Assembly (NCBI GenBank): GCA_037042915.1
Contig: CM073196.1
Span: 1,860,001-1,924,000 of the forward strand
Direction: 5' to 3'
Source: Auricularia sp. M13
Lineage: Eukaryota > Basidiomycota > Agaricomycetes > Auriculariales > Auriculariaceae
DNA length: 64,000 nt
Position 1 is the stretch's first letter. Each line of letters starts with the position of its first letter. Below are positions 12,021 to 24,711 of this stretch, in pieces. Both the position numbers and the translations under genes were made by a program. Below the pieces are notes generated by a model, which ran no database searches, was not told the DNA's origin, and was given only the letters and a program-made list of their open reading frames with translations.

Positions 12021-15000
12021 ATGCTCGTCGTGCTCTTGCTGCTGCTCGCCTCCGCGCGTGCGATGCGGTATACAGACGCGCTCCGACAATGGAACGTGAA
12101 TGTAAACATCACCGCAACCTCCGCACTAGACTTCGCGCCGGAAATGCGTCAGACATACACTCCTTCGCCTGAGAATTGGCGAGCTTTACCCACCTACACG
12201 CTCCTTCTCGACAAATTCGCCGACGGCGATCCTACCAATAACGACTTCTTTAATACCACTTTCGAAAATGACTGGAACGAGGTCAACTTTCGCTTTGGTG
12301 GAGACGTCATTGGCCTACGCAACCGCCTCGACTACTTGCAGGGAATGGGCGTCGGCGCCATCTTCATCGCTGGCACGCCATTCCTCAACATGCCCTGGCA
12401 GGCAGATAGTACGTCCCCGCCGGGCTAGAGGGATGTTGTACTGAGAGCCGTCCTACAGGTTACTCGCCCCTCGACTTTTCGGTGTTCGACCCACACTGGG
12501 GTACCATCGCAGACTGGCAGTCTCTCATCACTGAGATTCACCGTCGCGGCATGTATATTATCATGGATTTCACTGTCGGCACCATGGGCGACATGATCGG
12601 CTTTAAAGGGTGAGAAGCGTTGCCAGCGTGGTTAAGAACGGAGAAGCTCACCCGCTCAACAGCCACCTGAACTCGTCGACACCATTCAGCATGCTGGAGT
12701 ATGAGGCTGTTTGGAAGCGGCAAGTTGATCCTACACAGCGGTGTGCCGCTAAGCTCACATTCAACATAGCCCTTCATATACGCCCTGGGGAATCAACGAA
12801 TATCAAGACTTTCAGTTCAGCAACACGCGCAACGCAACGTGCAACCTACCCACTCTCTGGCAGGACGATGGTACCATCCTCGATGTCATCACCGACTCCT
12901 GCTACGACTCCGAGTTCGACCAATTCGGCGACATGGAGGCTTTCGGCGTGCACCCTGACTGGCAGCGACAACTCGCCAAGTTTGCTTCAGTGCAAGACCG
13001 GCTGCGTGAGTGGAGCTGGCCCGTCAGACAGAAGATCAAGGTGTTTTCGTGTCTCGTGGTCAAGACGCTCGACATCGACGGCATCCGCATTGACAAAGCC
13101 ACGCAAGTCACCCTCGATGCGTTGGCAGACTGGAGCAGCTCTACGAGACAGTGCGCTGCAAGTGTCGGAAAGAACAACTTCTTCATCCCAGGAGAAGTCA
13201 CTGGCGGCGACACGTTCGGTTCTTTATACATGTAAGCGGCATCGGCGATGCGAGTTCGCCGCGGAGCTGACACGCAATTATCAGAGGTCGAGGACGTACG
13301 CCGACGCAGAGACCGCCGGGATTCCTGGCCGCAGGGAACGTGACGCGAAACGAAGACCAATACTTCCTGCGCAAAGATGGACAGGTGCCCCTCGACAGCG
13401 TCGCATTCCACTATTCGACGTATCGCGCTTTGTGTCGTTTTCTCGGCCTCGACGGCAACCTGCAGGTCGCCTACGACGTCGACGTAAATTTCGTCACGGC
13501 CTGGAACCAGATGTTCGTCAACAACGACTTCCTGAACCCTGCGACGGGCCAGGTCGATCCCCGACACATGTTCGGCGTCACAAACTTCGACGTGTTCCGC
13601 TGGCCTGCGCTGGTGGATGGCACCCAGCGTCTCATGCTGGGGCTGTTCATAACGTCCCTCGTTATGCCAGGAATTGAGCTGGTGCGTCCTTTTAAGCGAT
13701 GGCGACAGCTCTCCCTCATCGCTTGCCGCAGTTGTACTACGGCGAAGAACAGGCGAGCAAAGGTTTCCCGAATAGAGAGCAGCATACTGACACAGTGACC
13801 CGACAGGATCTACACCTTTTCGACTCCAATGCAGAGAACTACCTGTATGGTCGCCAAGCGATGAGCTCGTCGTTGGCGTGGAAGCGTCATGGCTGTTACA
13901 AGCTCGGGTCGCAGCAATACTTCAACTTCCCCATCGAGCGCGCGCGGCTGGGATGCGAAGACGAGACCAGTAATTTAGACCATTTCGACCCGTGCGTCCA
14001 TAAACAGTGTCGCCGCAGAGCAGCTGACCGACGAGCACGAACAGGACAACACCCAATCGCAGACTCATTGCGCAGTTCCACTATCTGCGACGCAGATACC
14101 CAGCTTTACAAGATGGGTTCAATCTCGTCCAGTGGGGCAACTGGACGCATCGCATCGAGCTGCCAGGATCCAACGGCACGCAGACAGAGATCGGTTGGTG
14201 GTCGGTGACACGCGCGGAGTTGTCGACTATCCAGAGCTTCGACGACGGGCCATTGTCCGAGCAAGTATGGCTGCTCTACACAAACGAGAATACGACCAAG
14301 AGCTACGAGTTCCGATGCGACAGCAAACTTTGGATCTCGTCGCCGTACAGGGGCGGAACCAAAGTGCGGAACCTTTTCTACCCGTTCGAATCGTACACAC
14401 TCGAGGACAGTCAATCGTCCTATAACAACGACTCCCGAGCTCCATGGCGTGGCTGTCTGCGGCAACTGAGTCTGGACGCGTATGGCTTCAAGGCGCTGGT
14501 GCCCGAAGACTCCTGGTCGCCACCGCTACCGATGATGACCAAGTTCGAGCCTGGTCATGACTTCCGCATACGCGCTGAGGAAGGCGACTCGAATGCTACG
14601 GCCATCGACATTGCTTTCGAGTTCAGCGTGCCCATGTCGTGTGACGGCGTTACCGGCGGCTTCTCTGTCCAGATGTCGTCTTCAGGCATAGGCGGCGTGC
14701 CCAAACTGGACGCGGACTCCATCAAGTGCGGGCTAGTAGAGAATGCTCCCAAACCTGAGTTATCCGGTATCAGCCCGTCTGCCTGGAGATGGTCTGCAAG
14801 GCTTCATGATGTCCCCGATGGTATCCTGCAGCTTATCCTGACGAATGTGACGACCGCGGAAGGGCAACATACCAATGTGCGTTCAGAGTCAGGGATCACT
14901 CTGAGATTTACTCACGCGGCTTCTAGGTCGTGGACAAGGTTTTCCTGCGCAAGGGGTCGCTACAGAACGTGATGGTCCATCCTACATCTGACTATGACAA

Positions 15001-18000
15001 CGAAGCCCTAAGTTACGAGAACGGGAAGTTCATATTTTACCACAAAGCGCACGGCGCAGACAAGTTTCGGTATACCGCAAACTTTGGGCGCTCTTGGTCG
15101 CGTTGGCAGGATTGGGAATCCGTCACGGAAATTCCAGCCCAAGTCTTCCGATCCACGGACAATTTCTGGAGCGGCCAGCACATCATAGTTCAATATTGGT
15201 CCGCTGTTGTTGGTTCTACGTCCCAGGTCGTCCATGCCGACCGCAACTATGGTCGCGCTCGCCGCTTCCCTCAACTCCTGGCTCGCGGTCCGTTCAACAC
15301 ATGGGGCTACGATAGCGGCATCCCTTCGCTCATGCAACATACTGGCGATGGCCGCTGGGAGTTGGAAATCATGTCGTCGTGGCCGACGTATCTGCAGCTC
15401 AATGTGTTCGGTAATGACGATTACTACTACGGCGACGTCGACTCGGACGGCGTTTTGGACCGCCTGCCGCCCAACAGCCTCGCCCTAAACTACGTCAACC
15501 TGACTGCCCCGCCACACCCGCATCTTGCTTGGGCTTTGATTGTAGACGACTATACCGGTCGATGGTCTCTGAAACCGCGTGGCCATTCCGCGGTTGGTGC
15601 TATCATGTACGCGCTCTTACTGTTCATTCCACTCTTCACCGCGCTTCTCGCCATTGCTATCTTCCGCTTCGCCTTCTACGAGATCAAACACAACAAATTC
15701 GGCACCAAGGTCTCCGTCCCAGCCATCCATCTGCCCAGGCTCTTCCGTCGGCGAGGCATCGACGATACTCTCCCTGTAAACAAGACCTTACCGGATGGAG
15801 CTGTCATTGGGTGGCCCGAAGACATCAACAAACGACGCACAGTTCTTATCGCAACACTTGAATACGAGATTATTGACTGGGGGGTTAAAGTCAAGTAAGC
15901 ACATGCCGCGGCCGTACCAGCGCTCTCATCGGACCTTTGCACTAGGATCGGTGGGCTCGGTGTCATGTCCACGCTCATGGGTAAAGCCATGACCGACGTA
16001 GATCTAATCTGGGTCGTGCCCAAAGTGTCGGACGTGGTCTACCCTGCGGGCACGCCGGCGGAACCCTTTGAAGTCGTGATTTTCGGCGAAACGTATCTCA
16101 TCGACGTCGAGATTCACGTCTATGGCAACATTACCTACGTTATCCTCGATAGCCCCGTTTTCCGCACGCAGACCAAGGCAGATCCATATCCCGCGCGCAT
16201 GGACGATGTGTTTTCTGCCGTCTTTTACTCGACGTGGAACCAAGCCATCGCTTCTGCCATTCGTCGATTCCCTGGTATTGACATATACCATATCAATGGT
16301 ATGAATGATATGCGCTGCTACATCCTCATGGCTAACGAGGCGCAGACTATCACGGCGCGCTGGCCCCGATTTATCTCCTGCCAAAGGTTATGCCTGTCTG
16401 CCTGTCCCTCCACAATGCAGAGTTCCAAGGTTTATGGTATGTATGGCTGGTGAGTTCCTACCCACAATCTTACCGGTGAACTAGGCCGCTACGAACCAAG
16501 GAGGAGATGAAGGAGGTTTGTTCGGCTTTCAACATCAGCAAGGAGCTATGCAGGCGTTACGTTCAGTTTGGAAACACTTTCAATCTTTTGCACGCCGGTG
16601 CATCGTTCATCAGTGTGCACCAAAAATCCGTTGGTGTTGCTGGTGTTTCAGACAAGGTCGGCGGACAAAAAACATATCGACATACGGCCTCTGACGAAGT
16701 CTGCAGTACGGAAAGCGCAGTTGGGCACGGTACCCTGCCCTTTGGACCCTGAAGCACGTCGATTCTCTGCCTAATCCGGGTATGTCGCGCGAAGAATCGG
16801 CGGCATCCTTGCTCATGCTCAGTAGATCCGACCGACATCGCTGCGCTCGACGAGATCCCTACTGACATGAAGGGCATCCAGATAGATGAGGCCGCGGAAG
16901 CTGCTCGCCCAGAGCTCAAGCGCCAGGCGCAAGAATGGGCCGGAATCAAGCAGGACCCCGAGGCCGATCTCTTTGTATTTGTCGGTCGATGGTCGAAACA
17001 AAAAGGTCGGTAAACTACTACTCAGGTGCCTTCCGCGACGCTGAAGTTATCGTCAGGCGTGGACCTTATCGCAGATGTTATGCCAGCATTGTACGTTCAA
17101 AGGCATTACATGCGGCGAAGCTGAGCAAAGTATAGACTTGAAAAACGACCTTCCATCCAGCTCATTTGTGTTGGCCCCGTCATCGATCTATACGGCAAGT
17201 TCGCTGCAGAAAAACTCTCGCGTCTTGTGGAGATGTATCCAGATCGCGTCTTCTCGCGACCTGAATTCACCAACCTCCCACCATTCATATTCAGCGGCGC
17301 CGACTTCGCCCTTATTCCCTCTCGCGATGAGCCATTCGGACTTGTTGCTGTCGAATTCGGTCGCAAGGGTGCGCTCGGAGTTGGTAGTCGTCTCGGAGGA
17401 CTGGGACTTATGCCTGGCTGGGTATGTACTTGATGTGGTCTGAGCCTGGTCGTATGCTGATTTCGACTTAGTGGTTCCCCGTAGAGTCAACATCGACGGC
17501 GCACATGCTATCGCAGTTGACTAAGACCATCAAGCTTGCCCTCAAATCCACGCACCAGGAGCGCGCTATCATGCGTGCGCGCTCAGCGGTCCAGCGATTC
17601 CCAGTCATGGAGTGGCGGCAGAAAATTGAAGATTTCCACCGTCGTGCTATCAATGTGAGCCGGGTTGAGGCTGGGAGCAACAGTTGGCGACCAGAAGACT
17701 GCGGGCGAACGGAGACCAAGGTCGATGAGAACGAAGCGGATACATCGTTCGGCTTCGATAGTAGGAGCGAGGTAGACTATAGTTGGCCTACGACACCAAC
17801 CTACGCAGCACCACCTTCGCCATGGTCACAAGATGGCACCGATTACTTACATCCCATCGGTCAACAAGCCGCGTCAGTCGCATATGGAAATCATTACCTC
17901 GAAGTACCTCAGATGCCTTCAAGTCGGCGAGGATCTTTCAACTCTGAGTATTCGGACGACGCGCAACCTTACCAGCCCTACCACAACGTCATGCAGGATG

Positions 18001-20337
18001 GACCGTATAATCAATTCTTAGCCAGGGCGAATCGTCAAATGCCATCTGAATCCCCGAATGCCCACGAACTCCTACCTCCCAAGGCGCGGCCCAATGACCG
18101 AGCCGCTTCTGCGGAGTCTATCGCGTCGATAGTCGAAGAGAAGACAGATTCGCCGTTGAACCAGGCGTTGACATCGGTGCGGCCTGTGTGCTTCTTCTTA
18201 CGTCTCGACCAAACTGACAGACACACAGTTCACCGACGCCGACGGAGAAGTCGCACAGGCCTTCCATGCACGTTTACAATTTCTCGATGCTGCCAACTCC
18301 AAAGGCGACCTCTCCATCGAGAAGTTTTTGACTAAGAGCGAGGAGGCCTTCTATGAGCGCGCGCGTCGGGAAAAGCTGGTTGCTGCCAGCGGAGGCAGTT
18401 CGCGCCGCAACTCATTCTGGAGCACGTTTGAGGGGACGATTTGGATTACCGCCCAGGCTGTAAGTCGTTCATGGCGAGCGTTTTGGCATGCGTCTTACAT
18501 TTGATAGCTTCAACTGGACACTCCATCGCTTCTGCGACCTTGAATGTGGTCTTCGATTCCATGGAATACCAGGACCACCCGCCTTCTGCCCGACCTTTGA
18601 CGCCGATGCAGATGTCCATGCAGCGAGAACTTTTTGGATGGCCACTTTACGCCGTAATCCTCGCCCTGGGCCAAATGCTCGGTGCGACCAGTTTCCAGAT
18701 AACTTTGCTTTCTGGCCAAAATTGGCAGGAGAACATCGAGCTCTATGTTCTCGGCGGGGTTTTCTTGGTCGCGTCGGTCGTGTGGTATTCGCTCTTCCGT
18801 TTGAAGCCCTGCCTCTACGTGCTGTCGGCTCCATGGCTCTTCTTTGCGCTGGCCTTCATCCTGGTTGGTATACCAGCAATCATACCGTCGATGCCGCACA
18901 GCAAGCTTGTTACGGCTCTTGCGACTTGGTGCTACGCCGTTGCATCCGCCGCTGCGTTTCTATTCTTTGGTCTCAACTTCGGCGAGGAAGCAGTGAGTAG
19001 CGTATCTCAACTACTCACGAAAGCTCATGGTCCTGCAGGGCGTCGCAACAGAAGTTTTCACACTACGTGCAACTATAGTACAAGGCTCACAGCAGCTCTG
19101 GGTCGCCGCCCTGTGGTATTGGGGGGACCGTCTGAATGCCAGGATTCCAGGAAAGACGGCACCTTGGTGGATTGTCATCATTCTTTGGCCGCTGGCCATC
19201 ATCTGCGTGCTGTTTTCGTTCTGTCTATACCGAGGGCTACCTGGTATGCTGCGCCCACCTGCCAGTGCGAAATCACTCACGCGCCCCAGAATTCTACCGT
19301 CAGGTGCCTCCTAAGGTCCCAAATTTCACGAAGACGTTGTTCCGACGGAAGCTGGTTCTTTGGTACGTAGATATTCTGAGTTGCCTACCACGACTGACCA
19401 GAGTGTCAAGGTTCCTTGCTTCTGAGATTTTGAGGGACTATTGGCTTAGTGGCGTGCGTCCGACTCTCTATATTCACTTGACGTCGTCTGACTATAACGC
19501 AGCCTTACGGCCGTAATTGGTCCTTCCTTTGGGGCTCACACCTTCCCAAAGTTCAGATATTCCTCCTTGTTCTCCTGTTTTTCGTCGGAGTCTGGGGCGC
19601 GATGTTGTTGGTGCTTACGCACTTCAGCAAAACCCATACGTGGCTTTTGCCAGTCTTTGCCGTAGGACTGGGTGCTCCCAGGTGGTGTCAGATGCTTTGG
19701 GGCACGTCTTCGCTCGCCCTTTACATTCCTTGGGCTGGACGCGCCGGCCCTTATCTCGGGACATCTCTTTGGCTGTGGTTGGGTGTCCTGGATGCAATCC
19801 AGGGCGTCGGCCTGGGCATGATTCTCCTCCAGGTATGTATTACCTATCCAAGTCTTCTGTTGTTCAACGCGTTTCAGACACTGTCTCGACTCCACGTTTG
19901 TGCCACGCTTGCATATGCGCAAGTCATTGGCTGCATCTGCGTCATGGTTGCGCGCGCAACCGCTCCTAACCGCATAGGACCTGGTAGTGTGTTCCCCGAC
20001 GCGGCCAAATGGGACTTTGAGAGTGCGTTGCAACGCCATGAATTGCTTGTGTACTAACTGGCTGAAATAGATGGTCTCAAGGGCAGCCCAATGGCGTCCG
20101 CACCGTTTTGGCTGGCACTGATATGTCAAGTCGTCATCGTCTGTGAGTCGGTTTCTTCAGAATCCTTTTTTTATGTATTGACAGCCGTCAGTTGGATATT
20201 TCTGGTTCTATCGCAAGGAGCAACTCGGTCAGCATTTCTACGTGACGGGCTTTCTTGTTCTAATCGTGATCCAGCGCGCCCATGAGCAATACCACGGACT
20301 CTTTACACATTTCAACTCTCGCATCTTATGGAAATGA
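12021..20337 (+). CDS. Alpha-1,3-glucan synthase (cell wall)
   Basis: Plasma-membrane enzyme that makes and remodels cell-wall alpha-1,3-glucan; S. pombe Ags1/Mok1 family. The model has about 25 exons and more than 2,200 residues, the family's usual size. Order: a signal peptide (Leu-rich, about 14 residues, ending ASARA); an extracellular GH13 amylase-like domain with [13 protein letters not shown] (near 13070, nucleophile Asp), [11 protein letters not shown] (near 13185, Glu) and [12 protein letters not shown]; a single membrane segment (about 15595-15680, [20 protein letters not shown]); a cytoplasmic GT5 glycogen/starch-synthase-like domain with the KIGGLG nucleotide-sugar motif formed across an intron at 15896-15946, then [22 protein letters not shown] and [18 protein letters not shown]; a Ser/Pro-rich linker (about 17700-18150); and a C-terminal multi-span region (about 18440-20330), thought to export the glucan. 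The end, HFNSRILWK, follows the last spliced exon. Confidence 0.92.
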
Positions 20338-20718
20338 TCAGCAACAATAATATTGCAATGCTGAGTGCCTAGCACACAGCAGGGTCTAGTGGAAAACCGG
20401 CCTAGGCTGAGTTGCGCGCCAAAGGCACGTGTCGCGGGGCAAGCAGTCGCGATGCAAATGTTTCGCCTTTGCCGAGGACAGCAAGAGAGCCTGCTCTAAT
20501 AGCAAGCTGAATATAATAGATGCGATCTAGTCCACTGGACGACCCCCAGTGTTGAGATGCAATAGGTCATTATCGATGGGTGCTGCTCATCTCGACATGG
20601 TCATCTCCTTGTGACACGTGCGCATAGCCTCCCCGTGCTCGTGCCCACCGTTGCGAGAAAAACGAGGCTACCCAAGCTGTTATTTGACGGCAAGTCAGCT
20701 TGTGCACTGGTTCGAAAT
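20338..20718. other. Gene-free stretch between convergent genes
   Basis: Convergent 3' ends of the glucan synthase and the permease. It is AT-richer than its neighbours and holds no supported gene, RNA or repeat; it probably carries both polyadenylation regions. Confidence 0.6.
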
Positions 20719-22756
20719 TTATTGAGACGAACAAGACGCTACCGCCCAGGCGTTGTCTCCGCCGCCGACAGGCCTTTGCGTTACGAGATAAAGAGGTACG
20801 CCTGCGAGGATAAACCCTGCGAACAGAAGTCAGCGCCGTGGTATGCAGTGACCCCAATGTAATCTGTGTACCAAAAGCAGCTAATGCTTCAAGTGGTGCA
20901 GCCACAATTGGCATGCAGAGCAAGAACAATGCGACCTGAAAAGGGGAGATCAGATAAAGCCGTATGCGCAAGGATAAACGTACAGCAGAGAAAAGTAGTG
21001 GAGTCGTAATGAATGTCTTGTACGGACGCTCCAGCGTCGGTTCCTTCACTCTAAGAACGACAACCCCCATGACCTGCTGTTGTATGAATATCCATGAAAC
21101 TTTGGCTTGCAGGGTGACCGACCGTGAGGAAGAGGAACAGCCAATTCGCGACAGAGTAGAAATTAACTAGACTGCGAAATCCGCCTCCTACGAGGATAAA
21201 CACCATGGTGAGTAGCGCCTGGAGAATGAGAGCGTTCAATGGTGTCTTGGTCCGTCCATTCAGGTGACCAAATACGGCAGGCAAAAATCCTTCCCTGCCA
21301 GCCACGTATATTAGGCGGCTGTTCGTGAACGAGGCGCCATTCAGGGCTCCGATGCAAGAAAATGCAACCATAGCGGAGAAAACGATGGCGCCAACAGGTC
21401 CGAAAAGCGCTCGTCCAAAGTCGAGAGCAACGGTATTGCTGGCTGCCACCGTAGCCTCTCAAGATGCGGAACAAGATCAGTCACAGCGAAATATGTAGTG
21501 TATAAGCGTACCTTGTCCAACAGAACAAAGTATGATAGGTTTGCGGTGAGGAACAAGAAGACGACAACGATCATGCTGGTGTGAATGACGCGTGGGAAGT
21601 TCTTGCCGGGGTTGACCAGCTCGCCGCCAACATAGTTAGCCTGGTCCCATCCGTCGAACGCCCATAGACCAGAGTAGAGAGCAAGAGCGAACGAGGAAGG
21701 ATTATGTGTTGTGCCCGTGAATAGTGGTTCTCGCAACGCAGACGATACGTGTCCTTGCGCCAGCTTTACCAACCCAAAGATGGCGACAGCGAGCTAGAGT
21801 ATGGGGTCAGCTTGTTGCCGTGTTGAAGCCTAGCTGCATACCAGAACAGCGACTTTCACAGCAGTGAAGACGACGGCCGCACCAGTGCCCAGCTTGGAAG
21901 ATATTGCGCATAGTGACGTAACGAGCATCATGGCGACGCATGCAGTCAGCTTAATGGCCCAGTCGGGTATTGCGTCTGGTGGCAGGTCTGCGCGCGTGGC
22001 ATGGAAAAACAGACGGTTCATATACTCGCTACTAGAGCATAAGCCTTTCGTCCAGCAAAGGGATAGACGAACCCAAATATGAGTGCTATGATAGCATTTC
22101 CGCCTGGTTTCAATGCTGAGATGGCTGTCCATGCGTACAAGTACGAAAGGAGCGGGTTGTAGGCATACGCGAGGTACGCCTGCGCTCCTCCGTTGAGAGG
22201 TATCGCGCTGCCGAGCTCTGCAAAGCTAGACGCGCCCGTCCAAGCTAGCACACCAGCAACTGTCCATGTTATGAGTGCTGCGCCAACTGAATTGACGTTT
22301 GCCAATACAACGCCTGGCGACGAGCTACTCGATGTCAGAACTCATCCCCTCGATGCGAAATGAGCTGCGTACAATATGCCCGATCCTATTTGCAAGCCTA
22401 CAACTAAGCCAATGCCTACAGAATGTGTTGATAAGCAGTGCGCCGGCGTACACGAGTGGAACGAGCGACACGCCTTTGATGAGGCCAACGGTCTTCTCAG
22501 CAGGCTTGTCTACAGAGCTTTCCTGGGCTTCACTCAGACTGAGCGGCAGTAGTTCTCTATGGAACTCGAATAACGGCGTGGACAGCGAGTTGAGGCGCGT
22601 ATGTCGCGTCATTAATGGCTCAGGGCCTTCTGCGAACTCGAGCTGTCGTAATGACGAGTCCGAATCGGTCGACGATCGAGCAGAACGCGGGGGAGAAGGT
22701 GGGTAGGCCATTTTCGCGATGTGTCTGTTCTGAAGTGGTGAAGAGTCTGAGGCCAT
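20719..22756 (-). CDS. APC-superfamily amino-acid permease (MUP1/LAT-like)
   Basis: Proton-coupled or exchange amino-acid transporter, about 12 membrane spans. A soluble Ser-rich N-terminal tail of about 90 residues precedes KGVSLVPLVYAGALLINTF. Later exons carry NSVGAALITWTVAGVLAWTG, SSFAELGSAIPLNGGAQAYL (the family's span-3 signature), LYSGLWAFDGWDQANYVGGE, NFPRVIHTSMIVVVFLFLTA, FSCIGALNGASFTNSRLIYV and GHLNGRTKTPLNALILQA. The end is a spliced exon reading GFILAGVPLYLVTQRP and finishing ASCSSQ. These blocks match fungal high-affinity methionine permease (MUP1) and LAT-type light chains; which amino acid is carried is not clear. The start at 22756 is the first ATG of the exon; a second in-frame ATG lies 15 codons further in. 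Confidence 0.87.
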
Positions 22757-23099
22757 GAACGACGGAGACAACGGCCCTGCAGCGGGCGTCAAATGTTGCA
22801 AGCGCCGGCTGCTCGGATCTGAAGGACTTGATCCTTGGATGAGACACCACAAAGACGCCAATTCTGTCTGAACTGAAGTTTAGAAAAAATGCAGATATTT
22901 TATCAAGGTAGAGATCGGTGGATATGTTCTAAATGACATCATTTCGATGGTGACAGGGCGGTCGAGGCGAGAAACCATGGATATAACAAGGCAGAGGTCT
23001 ATAGTATAGCGGCGTCATACTTCGTGAAGGCATCAGGAAAAAATGAATAAACACGACAACGAAAAGGGCAGGCCTTCCAAGAAGGTGAAGAGCGTACGC
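22757..23099. other. Gene-free stretch upstream of the permease
   Basis: Holds the permease promoter and the 3' end of the next minus-strand gene. It is AT-rich with several ATTT/AAAAT runs; no TATA box or other motif stands out. Confidence 0.5.
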
Positions 23100-24365
23100 C
23101 TATGCGTAGGCCTGGAGGAGCTGCGCCAGATGGCCGTGCACGATCATGCGACCAAGCTTGACAGCCTCGACGTCTTCAAACTGGACGTACTGCAGCACAC
23201 GATAGGCTGTAAAGCTGTTCGATCCCCACTGCTTCAAGGCGTCCTGGAGAAGCTTCTTCTCCTCCTCCGGCGAGCTCAGGCCCTCGTCGAAAAACTCGGC
23301 GACTTGCTGCAAGGATATGCCGTTGACGGTTGTGGGAGCCACGAGCAGAGGCCAGGGAAATGAGGAAAAGGTCAGAGTAGTCCTGGGAGAGCGGTCCGCC
23401 TTGAGCTGAGACCAGACAGAGCTGTAGTATGCGCGCCGGGCGCGGGTGGTCGAAGTTGACTCCGCGATCTTGGCTTTCGAGGCCTCCCAGTCACGGCAGG
23501 CGTTATCGACCTCGTCGCGTACCTTTTCCCACTCTGACTTGAGATCGTCGAGAGAGAGATTGCCGCGCTGAGGAGGCGCAGCGAGTTTCACGGCGCGTAC
23601 AGTCTGCTCAAAATTGCCGTGGATAGTGATCTCGTTTCCTTCGTCGTCGTCGGAGTCCTCGTCCTCCTCCATGATGGAGTCGTCTCCATTGAAAGAAGAG
23701 ACGTGAGACCGATCCTGAGCCTCCTCCTCGCGGCGACGCTGGCGTTCGGTGGCAACGCGTTCACAAGTCTCGAAGACGTCCATGGCCTTCTTGAGGTTTG
23801 CGATCGAGGCGGCGCGGCGGCGAGGGACATCGCGATCGAGACGTGAAGGGAGGCGCCTGGCTTCCGGAGTGCCGGGGTAGCGACGACGCAATTGCAACTC
23901 TTGCGGGCGACCGTCGCGACGCGCTTCACCGTATGAGGCATCGGCACGGCGTTGCATATCCTCGATGATGCCCTGCTCCCGGCGAAGACGGCTGAGTTCG
24001 CTCGCCTCGGACGCGCGCTTGAGCTGGACCTCGGAGTCGATGCGGGCCATGTCGATCGTCTCGCTCGCGCTCAGACGCGCGAGGAGCTTGCCCATGCCCG
24101 CGACCACCGTGAGCTCCTCGTCACGGCGGTAGCGCATCTCGTCCTCAAGCAGGTTTAGACGCATCACGTCACCACCATCCCTGACCTCGGACTGGACACG
24201 AGCAAGAAGCTCTTCGTCGGCGCGTTGGCGCGCGTCGAGCGAGTTCTTGAGCAGCTTGGAGACGTTCCCGATGAAATTGGGCGAGTGAATATCAATCCCC
24301 ATGCTACCAGAGGTGTTCTGAAGGGGGAACACAGAGGCAAGCGAGATGTTCATCGAAGCGACCAT
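23100..24365 (-). CDS. Single-exon coiled-coil protein, unrecognised (NFKBIL1-like tail possible)
   Basis: An intron-free gene of 421 residues, odd among intron-rich neighbours. The first ATG of the open frame is at 24365 (MVASMNISLASVFPLQNTSG). Residues about 35-150 are highly charged heptad-like helix (RQRADEELLARVQSEV, RYRRDEELTVVAGMG, RASEASELSRLRREQG), consistent with a coiled coil. A basic stretch, an acidic run (EEDEDSDDDEGNE) and a second helical region follow. The last 90 residues (TLTFSSFPWPLLVAPTTVNG, then EEKKLLQDALKQWGSNSF and LGRMIVHGHLAQLL) recall in spacing the C-terminal part of NFKBIL1-like proteins (a PWP motif, then LL..L..W.S..F). I am not sure of that relation. No function is assigned. 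Confidence 0.7.
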   Translation of the reverse strand: MVASMNISLASVFPLQNTSGSMGIDIHSPNFIGNVSKLLKNSLDARQRADEELLARVQSEVRDGGDVMRLNLLEDEMRYRRDEELTVVAGMGKLLARLSASETIDMARIDSEVQLKRASEASELSRLRREQGIIEDMQRRADASYGEARRDGRPQELQLRRRYPGTPEARRLPSRLDRDVPRRRAASIANLKKAMDVFETCERVATERQRRREEEAQDRSHVSSFNGDDSIMEEDEDSDDDEGNEITIHGNFEQTVRAVKLAAPPQRGNLSLDDLKSEWEKVRDEVDNACRDWEASKAKIAESTSTTRARRAYYSSVWSQLKADRSPRTTLTFSSFPWPLLVAPTTVNGISLQQVAEFFDEGLSSPEEEKKLLQDALKQWGSNSFTAYRVLQYVQFEDVEAVKLGRMIVHGHLAQLLQAYA

Positions 24366-24530
24366 TGTGTCGCAGTCGAGGCTGAGGGCTGAGGGTGGTG
24401 ACGGTCGCTCGCAGGCAGGTTGGTGGAGCGGGGGGAAAGCGCTGTGCAAAGGCCAGTAGGAAGTGATGCATCCTATATACCATGAGCTGCAACCACGTTG
24501 CCTGAGCCGGTGGTCTTTGCCGAGAAGAGA

Positions 24531-24536
24531 TGTTCT
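24531..24536 (+). repeat. Left 6-bp direct repeat outside the retroelement pair
   Basis: TGTTCT directly precedes the outer LTR start (GTGTGGTATG). The identical six bases directly follow the outer right LTR border at 38406-38411. Read together they look like a target-site duplication made by one integration of the whole inverted unit. Confidence 0.6.
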
Positions 24537-24607
24537 GTGTGGTATGATCAGTTGCAGGCCAAGGGACGGCCTGCTCCGGACGGATGCATCTGCCTCCGTC
24601 CTCCGTT

Positions 24608-24639
24608 ACGGACGTCCGTCGAGTTACCTCGACGTCCGT
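24608..24639 (+). promoter_or_regulatory. GACGTC palindromes in the LTR U3 region
   Basis: A perfect 12-bp palindrome (ACGGACGTCCGT, 24608-24619) and a second GACGTC (24631-24636) form an imperfect inverted repeat with a short TTAC centre. GACGTC is the core bound by CREB/ATF-type bZIP factors. The pair lies about 75-105 bp before the LTR TATA box and recurs in all four LTR copies. A regulatory role is inference. Confidence 0.45.
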
Positions 24640-24711
24640 AGAGCTACGGTGACACGCTCCACGATGACGGAGATGTCTCTCGGATTCCCTAGTATAGTAA
24701 TGCCCTTCATG

